A DNA stretch of 64,000 nt from Dromiciops gliroides (GCF_019393635.1 NC_057862.1:243770941-243834940), one strand, 5' to 3'. Counted from the stretch's first letter, positions 1 through 11,599 are shown. A program made the numbers and translations. Notes: a model not told the origin generated them from the sequence alone.

Positions 1-335
1 GTCACTTAACCCCAATTGCTTCACAAAAAAAAAAAAAAGGATTATGGTTCCAAATCCCTCTTTGCAACTGAGTTCTGGTGTGACTGTTGCAAGTCATTTA
101 AACTATGGGTCTCAGTTCTCTCATCTGTAAAGGGATCACCTTTGAAGTTCCCTTGGCCTTATCTTAGAATGCAAGATATAATATGGAACCCATTCTCTCT
201 TGATGCTTATGGAACTGACTTTTAAATATAAACTCCTTTTCTTTTTTTTAGCATCTTGAAACCCTTTCTTGTCTTCATATATGTTCAATTCAATAAATAT
301 TAACATTTATTATCTGTAAGATACTTGGTAGGTAC
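1..335. other. unassigned AT-rich sequence with an old repeat tail
   Basis: No coding signal. From about 285 the text CAATAAATATTAACATTTATTATCTG looks like the tail of an ancient LINE repeat in antisense. The same repeat seems to resume after the LTR at about 759 (GAATACAAAGATG, CCTCAAGGAA), so the LTR landed inside it. Confidence 0.4.
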
Positions 336-754
336 TGAGCCAATTGGAGACTCAGCATGGCTGCCCCTTCCTGTGGGAGAGAGAGTTAGAGGCAGTTAGA
401 GGATGAGGGAGAGGGGAGTTTTTCTGAGAGAAACGGGGAAGGAAGCTGCTGGTGTTTGACCTTCCGACAAAAACAGAAGAGACTGCAAGTTAATTCTCTT
501 TAGTGCTGCAGATTTGGGGTGGTGGTGAGTTTGTGTTTTTGGAGCTGGCTGGGCTGGAGGCAGATTTGGGGTGCCTGGGGCCTTTTTACCCCAGAGATTT
601 AGACATTGTTCCTAGCTCTGTTAACCTCACTTGTGTTGTAAATTTGTTCCCATTAATAAAACCGTTTTGTTTTTGAAAGAAGCTGTTTCTTTTCTTACCC
701 CAATATTAAGGCGGTGCCCAATTAACTCTTCCCATACTAAATTTGGCCGTTACA
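336..754 (+). mobile_element. solo LTR of an endogenous retrovirus
   Basis: A 419-bp block starts TGAGCC and ends GTTACA, the TG...CA ends of an LTR. It is flanked on both sides by GTAC (332-335 and 755-758), a 4-bp target duplication of the kind left by class I (gammaretrovirus-like) elements. A poly(A) signal AATAAA lies at 655-660. No internal gag/pol follows, so it is a solo LTR. The family is not recognised. Confidence 0.65.
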
Positions 755-758
755 GTAC

Positions 759-1440
759 TGTGAATACAAAGATGAAAAATGGCATTGACCTTTCCCTCAA
801 GGAAACTAATCTCCTGTTCCAATAAAAACTTTTGTTTTAGCTTTTCTCTTCAGCTAGTTTTGGTCTGGATAACTGATTTAATTTATAAGAAAAACTATCT
901 AACATAGCTACCCTAATTTCCTTTTTGCACATTCTTCCCATTGTGCTTAGTCTTGCTCTTGAGCAAGGTGGAGCAAGCTTCTCCCCTGGGGTCTTGAAGG
1001 CAGTTATTGTATCCCTAAGTCTTCACTCTTCCAGTCTAAACATTGTATGGCATGATTTCAGGGCCTTCTCCACCTTTGTTGCCTTCTTCTGGAAAGTCTT
1101 CAGACATGTTCTTCCAAATATGTGGTGCCCAGAACGATTTCAGATGTGATTTGACTCAAGTATGGTACATAGCAGGAATATTGTTGCCTCCCTATATCTA
1201 GGATGCTTCTCTCTCTCTCTCTCTCTCTCTCTGAACTTGACAGATAAGAATGTTTTCCAATACAAAGAAGAACAGAAAAAGAGACTGTGAAAGTGACTTT
1301 ATACCATATTCAGCTTTTCGGATATATAATTAAAATTTTACGTGGTTACATTATTCTAGTTCTTTGCATTACTCGCTAAACTTTCTGTTCTCTTGTGTAT
1401 TTTTTAAATGGTGAATTGATTTTTTAAATGGGTTTTAAAG
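759..1440. other. unassigned intronic or intergenic sequence
   Basis: AT-rich non-coding sequence. It contains a short (CT)n tract at about 1209-1232. The first 70 bases appear to continue the old repeat that the upstream LTR interrupts. Nothing else recognised. Confidence 0.4.
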
Positions 1441-2110
1441 ACTCCCCCCCTCCCCCTCCAAAAAAACCCCACAAACCCAACCACCTTCCTTTGTAACAAG
1501 TATAGTCAAGGAAAGTAAAATTCTAGACATTATCGGAGCTTGAAAATGTATCCTTTGTTCTGCACCTACAATCTATCTCTTTCAAGTGCTCAGAGACACA
1601 CTTCATCATTAGTCTTTTTGAGTTGTATTTGGTCATTGCCTCGATCAGTTTTTTCTATTGTTTTCTTTTATGTTATAGTCATTATATAAATGGTTCTTCT
1701 GGTTCTGTTCATTTCACTCTATATCAGTTCCGTTACCTTCATATAAAATAATTGCTTAGCTGTTCTATAGTTTATAGGCACCCACTTCATTTCCACTCCT
1801 TTGCTACAATAAAAATTACTATTAAATAATTTTGTATATATGGCTCCTTTCTGACTGTAATTGATCTCTTTGGGGGTATTAAGCCTAGTAGTTGTAATGA
1901 TGAGTCAAGTGAATATGTACAGTTTAATGACATCTATATTGCTTTCCAGAATAGCTGGACCAATTCACATCTCCATCAACAATACATTAGTGTATCTATC
2001 CCATAGCCCCTGCAACAATTGTCATTGTCTTTTGTCATCTTTGCCAATCTGATGGATTTGTTTGAATTAGCATTTTTATAATCTATCTTTTTTCTTTTGA
2101 ATCATATATC
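1440..2110 (-). mobile_element. old L1 fragment (3' region, antisense)
   Basis: Antisense marsupial L1 ORF2 end and 3' UTR. It contains diverged versions of phrases seen in younger copies here, such as TTCTTCTGGTTCTGTTCATTTC, TTTGTATATATGGCTCC and CCATCAACAATACATTAG. Heavily mutated and without intact frames. Confidence 0.65.
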
Positions 2111-2144
2111 TATTTAGGGGAATGGTTCTTATTTTATATTTGGA

Positions 2145-2190
2145 CCAATTATATATACATGTGTGTATACACACATACATACACACACCT
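2145..2190. repeat. TATA/CA-rich simple repeat with palindromic core
   Basis: ATATATACATGTGTGTATACACACATACATACACACAC is low-complexity and partly self-complementary. Confidence 0.6.
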
Positions 2191-2249
2191 AATTTGTTCC
2201 TAATCTGTACTAAATTGGTTGGTTATTGCTTTCTAATATGTATGATTTT

Positions 2250-2930
2250 TAAAAAATAATATTTTATTTTTTCCAATTACATGTAAAAAGTTTTAAACTT
2301 TTTTTTTGAGCTTCAAAATTCTCTTTCTCCCTGAGATGGTAAGCAGTTTAATATATTATGTGTAGTCATGCAAAACATATTTCCATATTAGTCATGTTGA
2401 GAAAACACAAGGGGAAAAAGCCATGAAAAAAAGTGGAAAATATTATGCTTCAGTCTTCATTCAGACTTCATCAGTTCTTTCTCTGAAAGTAGATAGTGTT
2501 TTTCGTCATGAGTCCTTTGGAATTGTCCTAGATCATTGTATTGCTGAGACTATCTAAGTTATTCACAGTTGATACAGTATTGCTTGTAGTGTACTATGCT
2601 CTCCTAGTTCTGCTCACTTCGCTATGCATCAGTTTGTGTAATTCTTTCTAGGTTTTTTCTGAAATCAGCTTGCTTGTCATTTCTTATAGCACAATAGTTT
2701 TCCATTAAAATCATATACCACAACCTGTTCAGTCATTTCCCAATTGATAGGCATCCCTTTAAGTGCCAATTATTTGCCACAACAAAAGAGCTGCTATAAT
2801 TATTTTTGTACATGTAGGTTCTTTTCCTTTTTTAAAAAAAAATTTTAATTTTCTTGGGATACAGACGTAGTATCGCTGGGTGAAAGGGTACACAGTTTTA
2901 TAGCCCTTTGCTGCCTAGTTGATCTTGATG
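2250..2930 (-). mobile_element. 5'-truncated L1, 3' end (antisense)
   Basis: Starts with the antisense L1 3' end (AATATTTTATTTTTTCCAATTACATG). It continues through the motifs GGAATTGTCCTAGATCATTG, CTAGTTCTGCTCACTTC and TTTGTACATGTAGG, and ends near TTTATAGCCCTTTG. Moderately diverged. Confidence 0.75.
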
Positions 2931-3758
2931 GTAACTGATTTAGCTGTCAGCTTTATGTGATCTATGAGTCTGATAGTCAATCTATGCTTTTATTTATCTC
3001 ATTCATAAAATTGTTCAACAGTGGAGACCTCTTTGCAAGCTCATATCAAACCATTAATGATTATTTTGGGGGTTTGGCTGAAAAATTCACGTAGTTCTGA
3101 ATCTATGAAATTGTATTGTTGTCTAGTCCACCTTTCTCAGTCTTTTCCATCATCTTAGATGATGTTTGTCAAATCCTTTGTAAAAATGTAGGAAAACTAT
3201 TAGCAACATAATTGCCTCGTCTAATATAAGGAAATTAGCTTATTCTAGTAACTTGTTCTTTCTTTTTTTAAAATTTTAACTATTTAATGGAATACAGAGA
3301 GATAGATGGTTATAAATCATTTGAAAGTTACAACTCATTTTTGGAGAATTGCTTATATTTAACCCCCTATTTATACAGGGCTTTTTGTAAAGATTACAAA
3401 ATACTTTTATCTTTTGTTGTCTTTGGTTTTCACACTTTAGGCAGTGTAAATACAATTATTTCAATTTCTTCAATGAGAAAACAATCTCAGTGGGTAAATT
3501 AAGTGCTTTGCCTACAGTTCCGCAGCTGTGAAGTGACTGCTAAGTCTAGTATCTAGAATGGTGTTAGGTTTGTACAAACCCTGTTGAAAGCTCACTAGGT
3601 GTTTATTTTGTAGGCTAGTAACTTTCTGAAAAAGGCTCATTTAATAAGTTTGTTTGAATTAAAAATGATGAGTGTCTGATGCCTTTGTATCATTCATCAT
3701 AAACAATTTCCTGAGCAGGCGAAGACTTTTTGCCTTGCATGTGTCTTTTTTTCTTTTT
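2930..3758. other. unassigned sequence, possible old MIR at 3330-3580
   Basis: Non-coding. Around 3380-3560 there is weak antisense MIR-like text (CTTTTTGTAAAGATTACAAAATAC, then TAAATTAAGTGCTTTGCC). The remainder is unassigned. Confidence 0.35.
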
Positions 3759-3896
3759 TGGCAGGACAATGAGGGTTAAGTAACTTGCCCAGGGTCACAC
3801 AGCTAGCAAGTGTCAAGTGTCTGAGACGATTTTGAACTCAGGTCCTCCTGAATCCAGGGCCGGTGCTTTATCCACTGTGCCACCTAGCTGCTCCCA
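3759..3896 (-). mobile_element. tRNA-derived marsupial SINE
   Basis: Antisense copy ending in CCACCTAGCTGCTCCC. It is flanked by the perfect target duplication TTGCATGTGTC (3735-3745 and 3897-3907). Confidence 0.92.
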
Positions 3897-3907
3897 TTGC
3901 ATGTGTC

Positions 3908-4860
3908 CTCTTAAAAAGGTTCAGGAGCGGAAGCTTCTTCAAATGTGCTTATTTCATGGGCTGATAATCCTTGGAATCTTCATTCTCCTTTCCTTTTGGG
4001 GACAAGGAGAAAACACTTGTCACAGAGAAGAGAAAATAAGGGAAATGGAAGATGAACTATGTCCCTTGGGACATCTGATAAATGAAATGGCTTCTTTATC
4101 TTAGTCTAGGAAAACCCTTACCTTGGGGATAAGGAAATTTACTCGAGGTTCTATGTTAGGAGGGAGTGGTCATTAGAGTATAAGTATCTCTTCTGAAAAC
4201 TGAAAAGTAGAAATATATCTTCAAAGGGAGAATAATATACTCAGTTCCTATCCAGTGACTCCTTACATATGTCAATGACTATTCCCTACTATGTCCTACA
4301 TTTACCTCCCACATGTGAAGATTGGAGCCCCTCAGATGATACTGACTTCAGGTTGTTTGGAAGTCACAAGTATGTGTTGCTAGTAATTTCCACGTATGAC
4401 ACAGTCTTTAGATCATCAAACATGAAAAGATAGGGATAGGCACTTTTCAAGGTCATATCCACTCTAAAGTTCTTCATCATTTCCCATACCCCTCTGGTTT
4501 TGGGGACACATTTACGTAGTGGCAGCCTCTAGATGAGGATACAACAAGGACTGTCCCTTTTTTCTTTGTCACGCCCTTTATTCCAGTTCCTAGAGCTGAT
4601 TAGTTTCTCTTTGGCTTTCCCTGCCTCTGTGAAAGGGACTTCCTACTATTCAGCAAGGAAGAGTTCTTTAGAATTCTCTTAAATTTCAGAAAGTCTATAC
4701 AATTTCCTGCTTAATTTCCTCACAATGATCTTTCTCCCCACCCAAAAGGGATTGTTCCAAATAAACCCCATATGGCTGTATGGTCATAACTCACTTTAAT
4801 TTTGAAGGGCCTATAGCAACTTGTTTTTGATTAAGGCATGATAGCTCTTTGTGATATTAT
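3908..4860. other. unassigned non-coding sequence
   Basis: No ORF of interest and no repeat that I recognise. Could be single-copy intronic DNA. Confidence 0.4.
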
Positions 4861-4869
4861 CTAGTTTTA

Positions 4870-5035
4870 TAAATTCATATACGTATAGCTGGAAGGGACC
4901 TTAGTGGACATGTATTCTAATTTCTTCATCTTATAAATGAAAAAACTGAGTTACAGAGAGCTTGTGACTTGTTTAAGGTCATACAGTTAGTGTCAGAATC
5001 CAGATTTAAATCCTAGTCCTCTCATGCAAAGTTTA
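4870..5035 (-). mobile_element. MIR/THER-family CORE-SINE (antisense)
   Basis: Contains TAGCTGGAAGGGACCTTAG, then AATGAAAAAACTGAG, then AAGGTCATACAG, the antisense order of a CORE-SINE. Diverged, with no clear TSD. Confidence 0.65.
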
Positions 5036-5044
5036 GTGACCTTG

Positions 5045-5475
5045 AGAGTGTACAGTAGTTACAAATTGTTTTCCAGAATGGTCAGACCACTTCATAGTTT
5101 CACCAACCGGTCCATTCATGTTCCTGGTTTCCCAAAGTCTCTCCAACGATTATTTTCCATTTTTTCATCTTTGCCAAACTGATGGTTGTGAGTGTAACCC
5201 TAGAGTTTTTTGGATTTTGCTTTTTTCTCACTTTTTTGGAGCATTTTTATGTGATTATTGATCTTTTGAGGCTGCCTACATCCTTCTTTGGGAAATGTCT
5301 TCTGTCCTTATTTATTTGTATTAGTTCCATGCAAATATGAGACCTTTAAAATCACAAATTGACTGCAAAGATATTTTTCCTACATGTGTTTTCTGCATTG
5401 TGTCTTACTGCATTGATGTTTATGTAGAAGTGTTTTCATTTCATGTAATAAAAATTGTGTTTTTTCCACTTGCTG
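5045..5475 (-). mobile_element. old L1 ORF2 fragment (antisense)
   Basis: Starts at TTTTCCAGAATGGTCAGACCACTTC and runs through CATCTTTGCCAAACTGATGG. This is the portion of L1 lying just 5' (in L1 sense) of the 3'-end segment seen in other copies. Confidence 0.65.
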
Positions 5476-5491
5476 CATTACTTCTTTAAAA

Positions 5492-5629
5492 AAATTATAA
5501 AAGCACTTTATTATTTTCCAGTTACATGTAGAGATAGTTTTCAACATTTGTTTTTATAAGATTTCTAGTTTCAGATTTTTCTCCCCCCATCCCAAGACAG
5601 CAAGTAATCTGATACAGGTTATTTATATT

Positions 5630-5683
<54 letters not shown>

Positions 5684-5965
5684 GACATTAAACCTATTTC
5701 TGCATTAGTCATGTTATAAGAGAAGAATCAGAGCAAAACGGAAAAAAACCTCAATAAAGAAAAACAACGGCACCAAAACCAAAAGAAATAGTATGGTTCA
5801 GTCTGCATCCATATTCCACTGTTCTTTTTTTTCTGGATTTGGAGAGACTTTTCCATCTTGAGTCCTTTGGAACTTTGTTATACCTATGTATTGCTGTGAA
5901 GAATCAAGTCTATCACAGTTGATCAACACACAATGTTGATGATACTGTTGCATTACTTTTTTTTT
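5492..5965 (-). mobile_element. 5'-truncated L1, 3' end (antisense)
   Basis: Starts TTATTATTTTCCAGTTACATG and passes through AAGACAGCAAGTAATCTGATA, AGAATCAGAGCAAAACGG and GGAACTTTGTTATACC. The (CA)n at 5636-5682 lies within it. Confidence 0.8.
5636..5682. repeat. (CA)n microsatellite
   Basis: About 23 uninterrupted CA units inside the L1 3' UTR. The tract sits where related L1 copies carry TATA/CACA-rich text, so it probably expanded from there. Confidence 0.95.
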
Positions 5966-5969
5966 TTTT

Positions 5970-6690
5970 AAAAGAAATTCTCTATGCATCTTGTGATAAT
6001 TGTGGTTTTTAACATGTTGTTTAATGTTGTGGTATAAATGACCGAACTCCAGTATGAAGTTAAATGATTCTAAAAACATATAGGCCAGTGATAGGCTGTG
6101 TAGCCACTGCTTTGACTCATTTGTCAGAAACATAAACAATTACATCTCGCATCTACTGATTGAATAAGGCTCCCACTTCTGGAATTTCAGATTGTAGAGT
6201 TAAGCCTTCACCCCAATTTTTGGTCCTGAATAGGAAACTCCTCCACCCAAGTCTGTTATCAATAAGCAAACTGGGGAATTTTCCCACTTCATCCGACTTT
6301 GATTAGGAATGCCTTCTTCCATAAATGGTGGTGATTACCTGTTCTCAACCAAGCCAGTCTTTAGCATATAAAACTTTCCTGCTGAGAATATCCTCCTCCC
6401 TGTATCTTGCCCCTGTATAGGCCTCCCTCAGTAGAGTGACCCTGGCCCTGTGTTACTGAAGCTCTTGTCTGGGTTGCCATATATGTGTGCTTTCCCTCTT
6501 GTACTGCATAGTAATCAAGTTCATGCTGACACTAGGCTTTCTGAGTACCATTTTAAATAAATCCTCTTACCTGAGCTATGAGACCAAAGTAGAGCACAGT
6601 TCTTTAATGATATATTCTAGAATTATGTCAAGAACTGAAGACAATCTCACTGGTCTATATAGTTAGAACATTTTATAGTCTTTCCTTAAT
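5970..6690. other. unassigned non-coding sequence
   Basis: No recognised repeat. The antisense ORF overlapping 5798-6139 spans L1 and flank and has no domain, so it is not called. Confidence 0.4.
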
Positions 6691-6691
6691 T

Positions 6692-7110
6692 TTTTTAAAA
6701 ATTGTAATAAACATTTTAATTTATAGTTTGGGGTTCCAATTTTTATTCCCCTTTCCCCTCCCTTAGGTGGCAAACAATCAGATGTGGGTTATACATGTAT
6801 GATTATGTAAAACATTACCATATTTGTCATTTTGTACCAAAAAACTTGGTTAAAAGAGAAAAAAAAGAAAGTGGAAAATAGCATGCTATCAGTTCTTTCT
6901 TTGGAGATGGATAGTATGTTTCATCGATAGTCCTTTGGGATTGTTTTGGATCATTGTATTGTTGAGAATAGTCATTCACAGTTCTTCATCAAACAACATT
7001 TCTGTCTCTGTACAATGTTCTCTTGGTTCTGTTCACTTCACTATATATCAGTTCATACATGTCTTTCAGGCCTTTCTGAAATCATCCTGCTTGTCATAAA
7101 TTAAAAAAAA
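6692..7110 (-). mobile_element. 5'-truncated L1, 3' end (antisense)
   Basis: Same landmarks as the other antisense L1 ends: CAAACAATCAGATGTGGG, GGATTGTTTTGGATCATTG and CTTGGTTCTGTTCACTTC. Older than the 19.5 and 52.4 kb copies. Confidence 0.72.
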
Positions 7111-7640
7111 AACAACTTACTTCAGATCTGCATACCTCTACTGTTTTGCATATTTTTTCTAAGATCACTGGTAGTTGTTCAGAGATTATGTAAAAATGCC
7201 AGTTTTTAGGACTGAATGATTTAGTTAATATGGCCCAGATAACTAGAAATCCTTATACACAACTCGCTGCTCTTTTAGTATCTCCCCAACTAGATTGGGT
7301 ATATAAGTTAAGTTCATACAGTATAACTCCTATAATTCCTTTCATGTACTCTATGTTTCAGTAAACTAGGACTATGCCACATTTCATGTCTGTGCATATA
7401 ATGTCCTCCATGTATGTCCCTCTTCACCTCTACCTTCTTAGAATCTCTAGCTAGCTTCCTTCAAAGCACAACTCAGGTGAAACCTTTCACAGGGTCTTTC
7501 ATGATGGCCCTAGTTATTAATAAGTTCTCTTCCTCTTGAACTTTATGTATTGTATTTTCTTATATCTAACACCAGTAGGATGATGGGGGGGGTTGTAATT
7601 GGCTGTAAGAGTTTTAGCCATCTGATTAGGGTTACCATTG
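7111..7640. other. unassigned non-coding sequence
   Basis: AT-rich; nothing recognised apart from a short G run at 7586-7593. Confidence 0.35.
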
Positions 7641-7644
7641 ATCT

Positions 7645-8130
7645 CTAATTAATTGCATCAACACATCTAAAGGCCTTTTTTCATTCCTCATGCCCTCTGA
7701 CCTCACTGTAATTTTGACACTATTGATCACCCTCTTCTCCTTACTCTTTTTTTTCTCCAAGTCTTAATGACCCTCCTCTCTCAAAGTTGTACCTCTTTGA
7801 TTTCTCCTCAGTCTCTTCTACTGGACCTTCATATGGGTAATTCACATGCTGTGGGTGTGCCAAGGCTCTTCCCCTTCTATACAATTTCACATGATCTCAC
7901 CAGCTCCTATAGATTCATTTATCATATCTATTCAAATGATTCTCATATCTGTTTAACCTTAACCTCTCTCTTGACTTCCAGTCTTCCATCTCCAACTCCC
8001 TACAGGTCATTTTAAACTGGGTGTGCAATAGACATCTTAACTTCATCATGTCCAGAGTTGACTCATCTTTTCCCTCCAGGTCCTCTCCTTCCTGTTACTG
8101 TTGAGGTCACCACCAGCCTTCCTTAGTCAC
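7645..8130 (+). mobile_element. L2-type (CR1 clade) LINE, reverse-transcriptase region
   Basis: The frame at 7767-8015 reads GVPRLFPFYTISHDL, a decayed form of the CR1-clade reverse-transcriptase motif GVPQGSVLGPLLF. CTTCATCATGTCCAGAGTTGACTC follows, the usual L2 sequence after that domain. Broken by stops; a fossil. Confidence 0.65.
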
Positions 8131-8360
8131 CCAGACTTAGGTGCCTGTGCATTCAAAACTGTTACAATGAACCGCCTACTTCTGTCTTCATTATTAGTGA
8201 TACCTCCATTAGAGACTAGAGAAAGGGGGGAACGTAGCAAATAAGCAGAATTAACAAATGAATTTGCACAGTGAATGGCCTTGTCAAAATGTATGCTGTT
8301 CTTCATTGGGCAACTGCCTCCAGCCTCTTGTTAGGAGATAGGTAACATGCCTCATCCTAG
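8131..8360. other. unassigned non-coding sequence
   Basis: Short stretch between the L2 fossil and the L1 nest. Nothing recognised. Confidence 0.3.
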
Positions 8361-8418
8361 GTCTTCTAAAGACATCATTGGTCATTGCTTCAATCAGTTC
8401 TTCAGTATTTTTTTTTAA

Positions 8419-8551
8419 GTGAGGCAGTTGGGGTTAAGTGACTTGCCCAGGGTCACACAGCTAGTAAGTGTTAAGTGTCTGAGACCGGATTTGAACTCAA
8501 GTACTCCTGAATCCAGGGCCGGTGCTCTATCCACTGTGCCACCTAGCTGCC
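8419..8551 (-). mobile_element. tRNA-derived marsupial SINE
   Basis: Antisense copy with target duplication CAGTTCTTCAGTATTT on both sides (8395-8410 and 8552-8567). Nested in old L1. Confidence 0.92.
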
Positions 8552-8600
8552 CAGTTCTTCAGTATTTTAAAGTTGATTTTCTTTACCTTGTTGTTATCCT

Positions 8601-9040
8601 TTTTATCATAAAAGTATTTTATTATTTTCTAGTTACAGTAGAGATAGTTTTCAACATTTGTTTTTATAAGATTTCTAGTTTCAAATTTTTTTCCCTTCCC
8701 CCTCCCCAAGACAGCAACCATTCTGATACAGGTTATATATGTACAATCACATTAAACATATCTCTGCATTAGTCATGTTGTGAAAGAAGAATCAGAACAA
8801 AACGGAAAAACTTCAAAAAAGAAGAAAAACAAAAGAAGTAGAAAGAGTATGGTTCAGTCTGCATCCAGATTTCACAATTCTTTATTTCTGGATTTGGAGA
8901 GCATTTGCCATCATGAGTCCTTTGGAACTATCTTGGACCATTGTATTGCTGAGAAGAGTTAAGTCTTTCACACTTGATCATCACATAGTGTTGTTGATAC
9001 TATGTACAATGTTCTCCTGGTTCTGCTCCTTTACCTCAGC
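8601..9040 (-). mobile_element. younger 5'-truncated L1 nested in old L1 (antisense)
   Basis: L1 3' end with AAGACAGCAACCATTCTGATA and AGAATCAGAACAAAACGG. CCTTGTTGTTATCCTTTT on the left and CCTTGTTGTTAACCTTTT on the right look like its target duplication. Confidence 0.7.
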
Positions 9041-9095
9041 ATCCTTGTTGTTAACCTTTTTTTGTTTGTTTGTTTGTTTTGTTTTGTTTTTTTTG

Positions 9096-9231
9096 TCGGG
9101 GCAATGAGGGTTAAGTGACTTGCCCAGGGTCACACAGCTAGTAAGTCTCAAGTGCCTGAGGCCGGATTTGAACTCAGGTCTTCCTGAATCCAGGGCCAGT
9201 GCTTTATCCACTGCCCCCCCCCCCCCCCCCC
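9096..9231 (-). mobile_element. tRNA-derived SINE with head replaced by poly-C
   Basis: Antisense SINE that stops at TTTATCCACTGC. The final CACCTAGCTGCC-type head is replaced by a run of about 18 C (9213-9231). Either the insertion was truncated or the tract expanded. Confidence 0.85.
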
Positions 9232-9399
9232 GTTGTTATTCTTGCAAAATCACCATGTATTGCTTTATACTACTCAAGATTCTCTGAAATCATCTCTTGT
9301 CATTTCTTGTATTGTGATAATAATTCTTTAAGTTCACATGCCACAATTTGTTTATCAGGTCCCCAGTTGTTTAAGTTATATATAGACTCTTATAGTCTA

Positions 9400-10215
9400 G
9401 TTCTTTTTTTTCCCCTCTTAAAAACTCAGAACAGAACCAACCCACCCCCTTGGCTTCTGTTTTTCTTTTAACTCTCTTAATACCCTTTGAGGACTTTAAG
9501 GTTCTGAAGGGACAATTATTTCTTTTATCCCTTTTATAATGTTAACACTACATCATATGTTTCTCTGGATTCTTGTTTGTATTTCAAAAGGCTCATTTTT
9601 TTTTCCCCTTCCCTGGTAGGATTTACTTAGCTTTGCAGGGTAAGTTATTGCTCACTGTGAGCCTATATCTTTTACCTTTTGGAAATTCTTGTATGCTAGG
9701 AGCTCTTCATTTGTAGTATAAGTTGTCAGTTTTTGTGTGATCCTGACTGTGGTTCCTTGGTGTTTGAATTTCCTTTTTCTGGATGCTTTGCAATATTTTC
9801 TCTTTAATGTAGGAGTTCTGGTTCTTGACTGTGCCATTCCTGGGACTTTTCCCTTTGGTGATTTTTTTAGGAGCAGAACAGTATATTCTTCTGATGTTCA
9901 TTTTTCCCTCTAGTTCTAGTAGATGTACGCAGTTTTCATTTATCATTATTTGAAATATAGTGTCATGGCTTTTAAAAAAAACCACCTCAAAGTTTTCAGG
10001 GAGTCCAATGATTATTAAACTCTTTCCTTGACCTTTTTTTCCATTTCAGTTTTTGATAACAGATATTTTACATTTTCTCCTATTTTTATGGTCTTTGTTT
10101 TAATGTTTCTTTATTGTCTTGTGGAGTCATTGATTTCTGTTTGATCTAGAATGTTTTCAGGGAATCTGTTACTTGGTAAGGCTTGCCATTTTGTATTCTT
10201 AAGGTATTCTTCCAA
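9400..10215 (-). mobile_element. L1 5' region / ORF1-equivalent (antisense)
   Basis: Antisense text such as GATCCTGACTGTGGTTCC, GGATGCTTTGCAATATTTTC and GAGTCCAATGATTATTAAA is characteristic of the 5' part of marsupial L1. The block at 57.7-58.2 kb resembles it. The minus-strand frame at 9707-9985 is probably a remnant of ORF1. No intact ORF. Confidence 0.55.
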
Positions 10216-10225
10216 TTCTTTTTTT

Positions 10226-10368
10226 GGGGGGGGGCTGAGGCAATTGGGGTTAAGTGACTTGCCCAGGGTCACATAGGTAGTAAGTGTTAAGTGTCTGAGG
10301 TCGGATTTGAACTCAGGTACTCCTGAATCCAGGGCCAGTGCTCTATCCACTGTGCCACCTATTCTGCC
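10226..10368 (-). mobile_element. tRNA-derived marsupial SINE
   Basis: Antisense copy preceded by a G run. The target duplication CCAATTCTTTT is visible on both sides. Confidence 0.88.
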
Positions 10369-10379
10369 CCAATTCTTTT

Positions 10380-11442
10380 CTTGAAAGCTTTTACACCTTT
10401 TTGATGTCTTTAAAAGATGAGAGACCTTTTAAACCTTTCTAGTCCATTTTTCAAGGCAGAGCTGCCCCAGCCTTGCAACTCATCTGATTAAAGTTCACAG
10501 GATCTAACCATTTGAAAGAAAGAGGTCAAGTTTGTCAGATACAAAAAGAGATTTGTATATGGTAAGCCTTAATGTGTGCAGGTATAAACCTGTGCTTTAA
10601 TAGCTTTAAGTCATCTTATCTGGTCTAGGACTAAACCAGCCATACCAGAACTTTGGGGATCACTGGAAGTGTCTCTCATAACAAGGGAAGTTGAGCCTAA
10701 CCCTGGGAAGAGGGACTAGAAAGCTTACCATACATACTTTTAGCATTAAGCAGCAAATCTGGACTGTATAGTCACCAGAGACTAGTGGCCCAGTCTTGGA
10801 ACCAAAGTTTTTAATTGTTCTAGCCACTCTGGAAATTCTAGGCGTAGTCAGTAGATTCTCACCTGGTAAATATGTTAAGTTTGGTACTTTATTCAACATT
10901 TGTCTTGTGTCAGTCAGCCTGTTGTGTTCTTAAGAAATGTAAAGGCCTAAGAAGCGACTGCCATACTAATGGAGTGTGTTGTCCATGAGATCACAAGTAT
11001 CTCCAACTCCCACCCCACAAATGCTTGATTAGAGATCCTTCTGTTCGTTTTGAGTGCTTGACCAGAATTGGTCAATGAACTCATCTGCCTCAGTGGCTAA
11101 TAGGAAGATTAGGAACAAGACTAGAGATGCTTTAAAAACAGGTTCCCTGTTATAGGCTCCTGTTGGTCAGTGAGATTTTAGAACAGATCCTCTACTATGC
11201 TGGTAACATCAGAAATCTAACTTTGGAAGTTGGGAACTTTAGAATGAGCAATGGAGCATATAAAAATAAGTCATCTTATCTGGTCTAGGACTAAACCAGT
11301 TTTAGCCACACCAGAACTTTGGGGATCATTGGAAAAGTCAGTATTAGCATCTCATCCACTAGAGAAACGAAATGTTCAAATTCTTGGACAAAATGAATTT
11401 ACTGAATTTTTTTAAAAAGATCATTAAATTGAAAGTGCATTC
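10380..11442. other. unassigned sequence with a 659-bp spaced direct repeat
   Basis: No coding signal. A segment of about 70 bp starting AAGTCATCTTATCTGGTC occurs at about 10610 and again at about 11269, both ending AACTTTGGGGATCA. This could be a local duplication or the ends of an unrecognised element. Confidence 0.5.
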
Positions 11443-11582
11443 TGGGGGCAGCTAGGTGGTGCAGTGGATAAAGCACTGGCCCTGGATTCAGGAGGACCTG
11501 AGTTCAAATCCAGCCTCAGACACTTGACACTAGCTATGTGACCCTGGGCAAGTCACTTAACCCTCATTGCCCCACCAAAAAA
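11443..11582 (+). mobile_element. tRNA-derived marsupial SINE
   Basis: Sense copy with A-rich tail. Perfect target duplication AAAGTGCATTC at 11432-11442 and 11583-11593. Confidence 0.94.
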
Positions 11583-11599
11583 AAAGTGCATTCAGTGGT

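Larger units (their letters stand above)
8360..9380 (-). mobile_element. old L1 carrying nested insertions (antisense)
   Basis: Pieces 8360-8418, 8552-8600 and 9232-9380 read as one old antisense L1 (TCATTGGTCATTGCTTCAATC, then CTTGTTGTTATTCTTGCAAAATC). It is split by a SINE, a younger L1 and a second SINE. Outline inferred from the continuity of the old sequence and the repeated target text. Confidence 0.6.
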
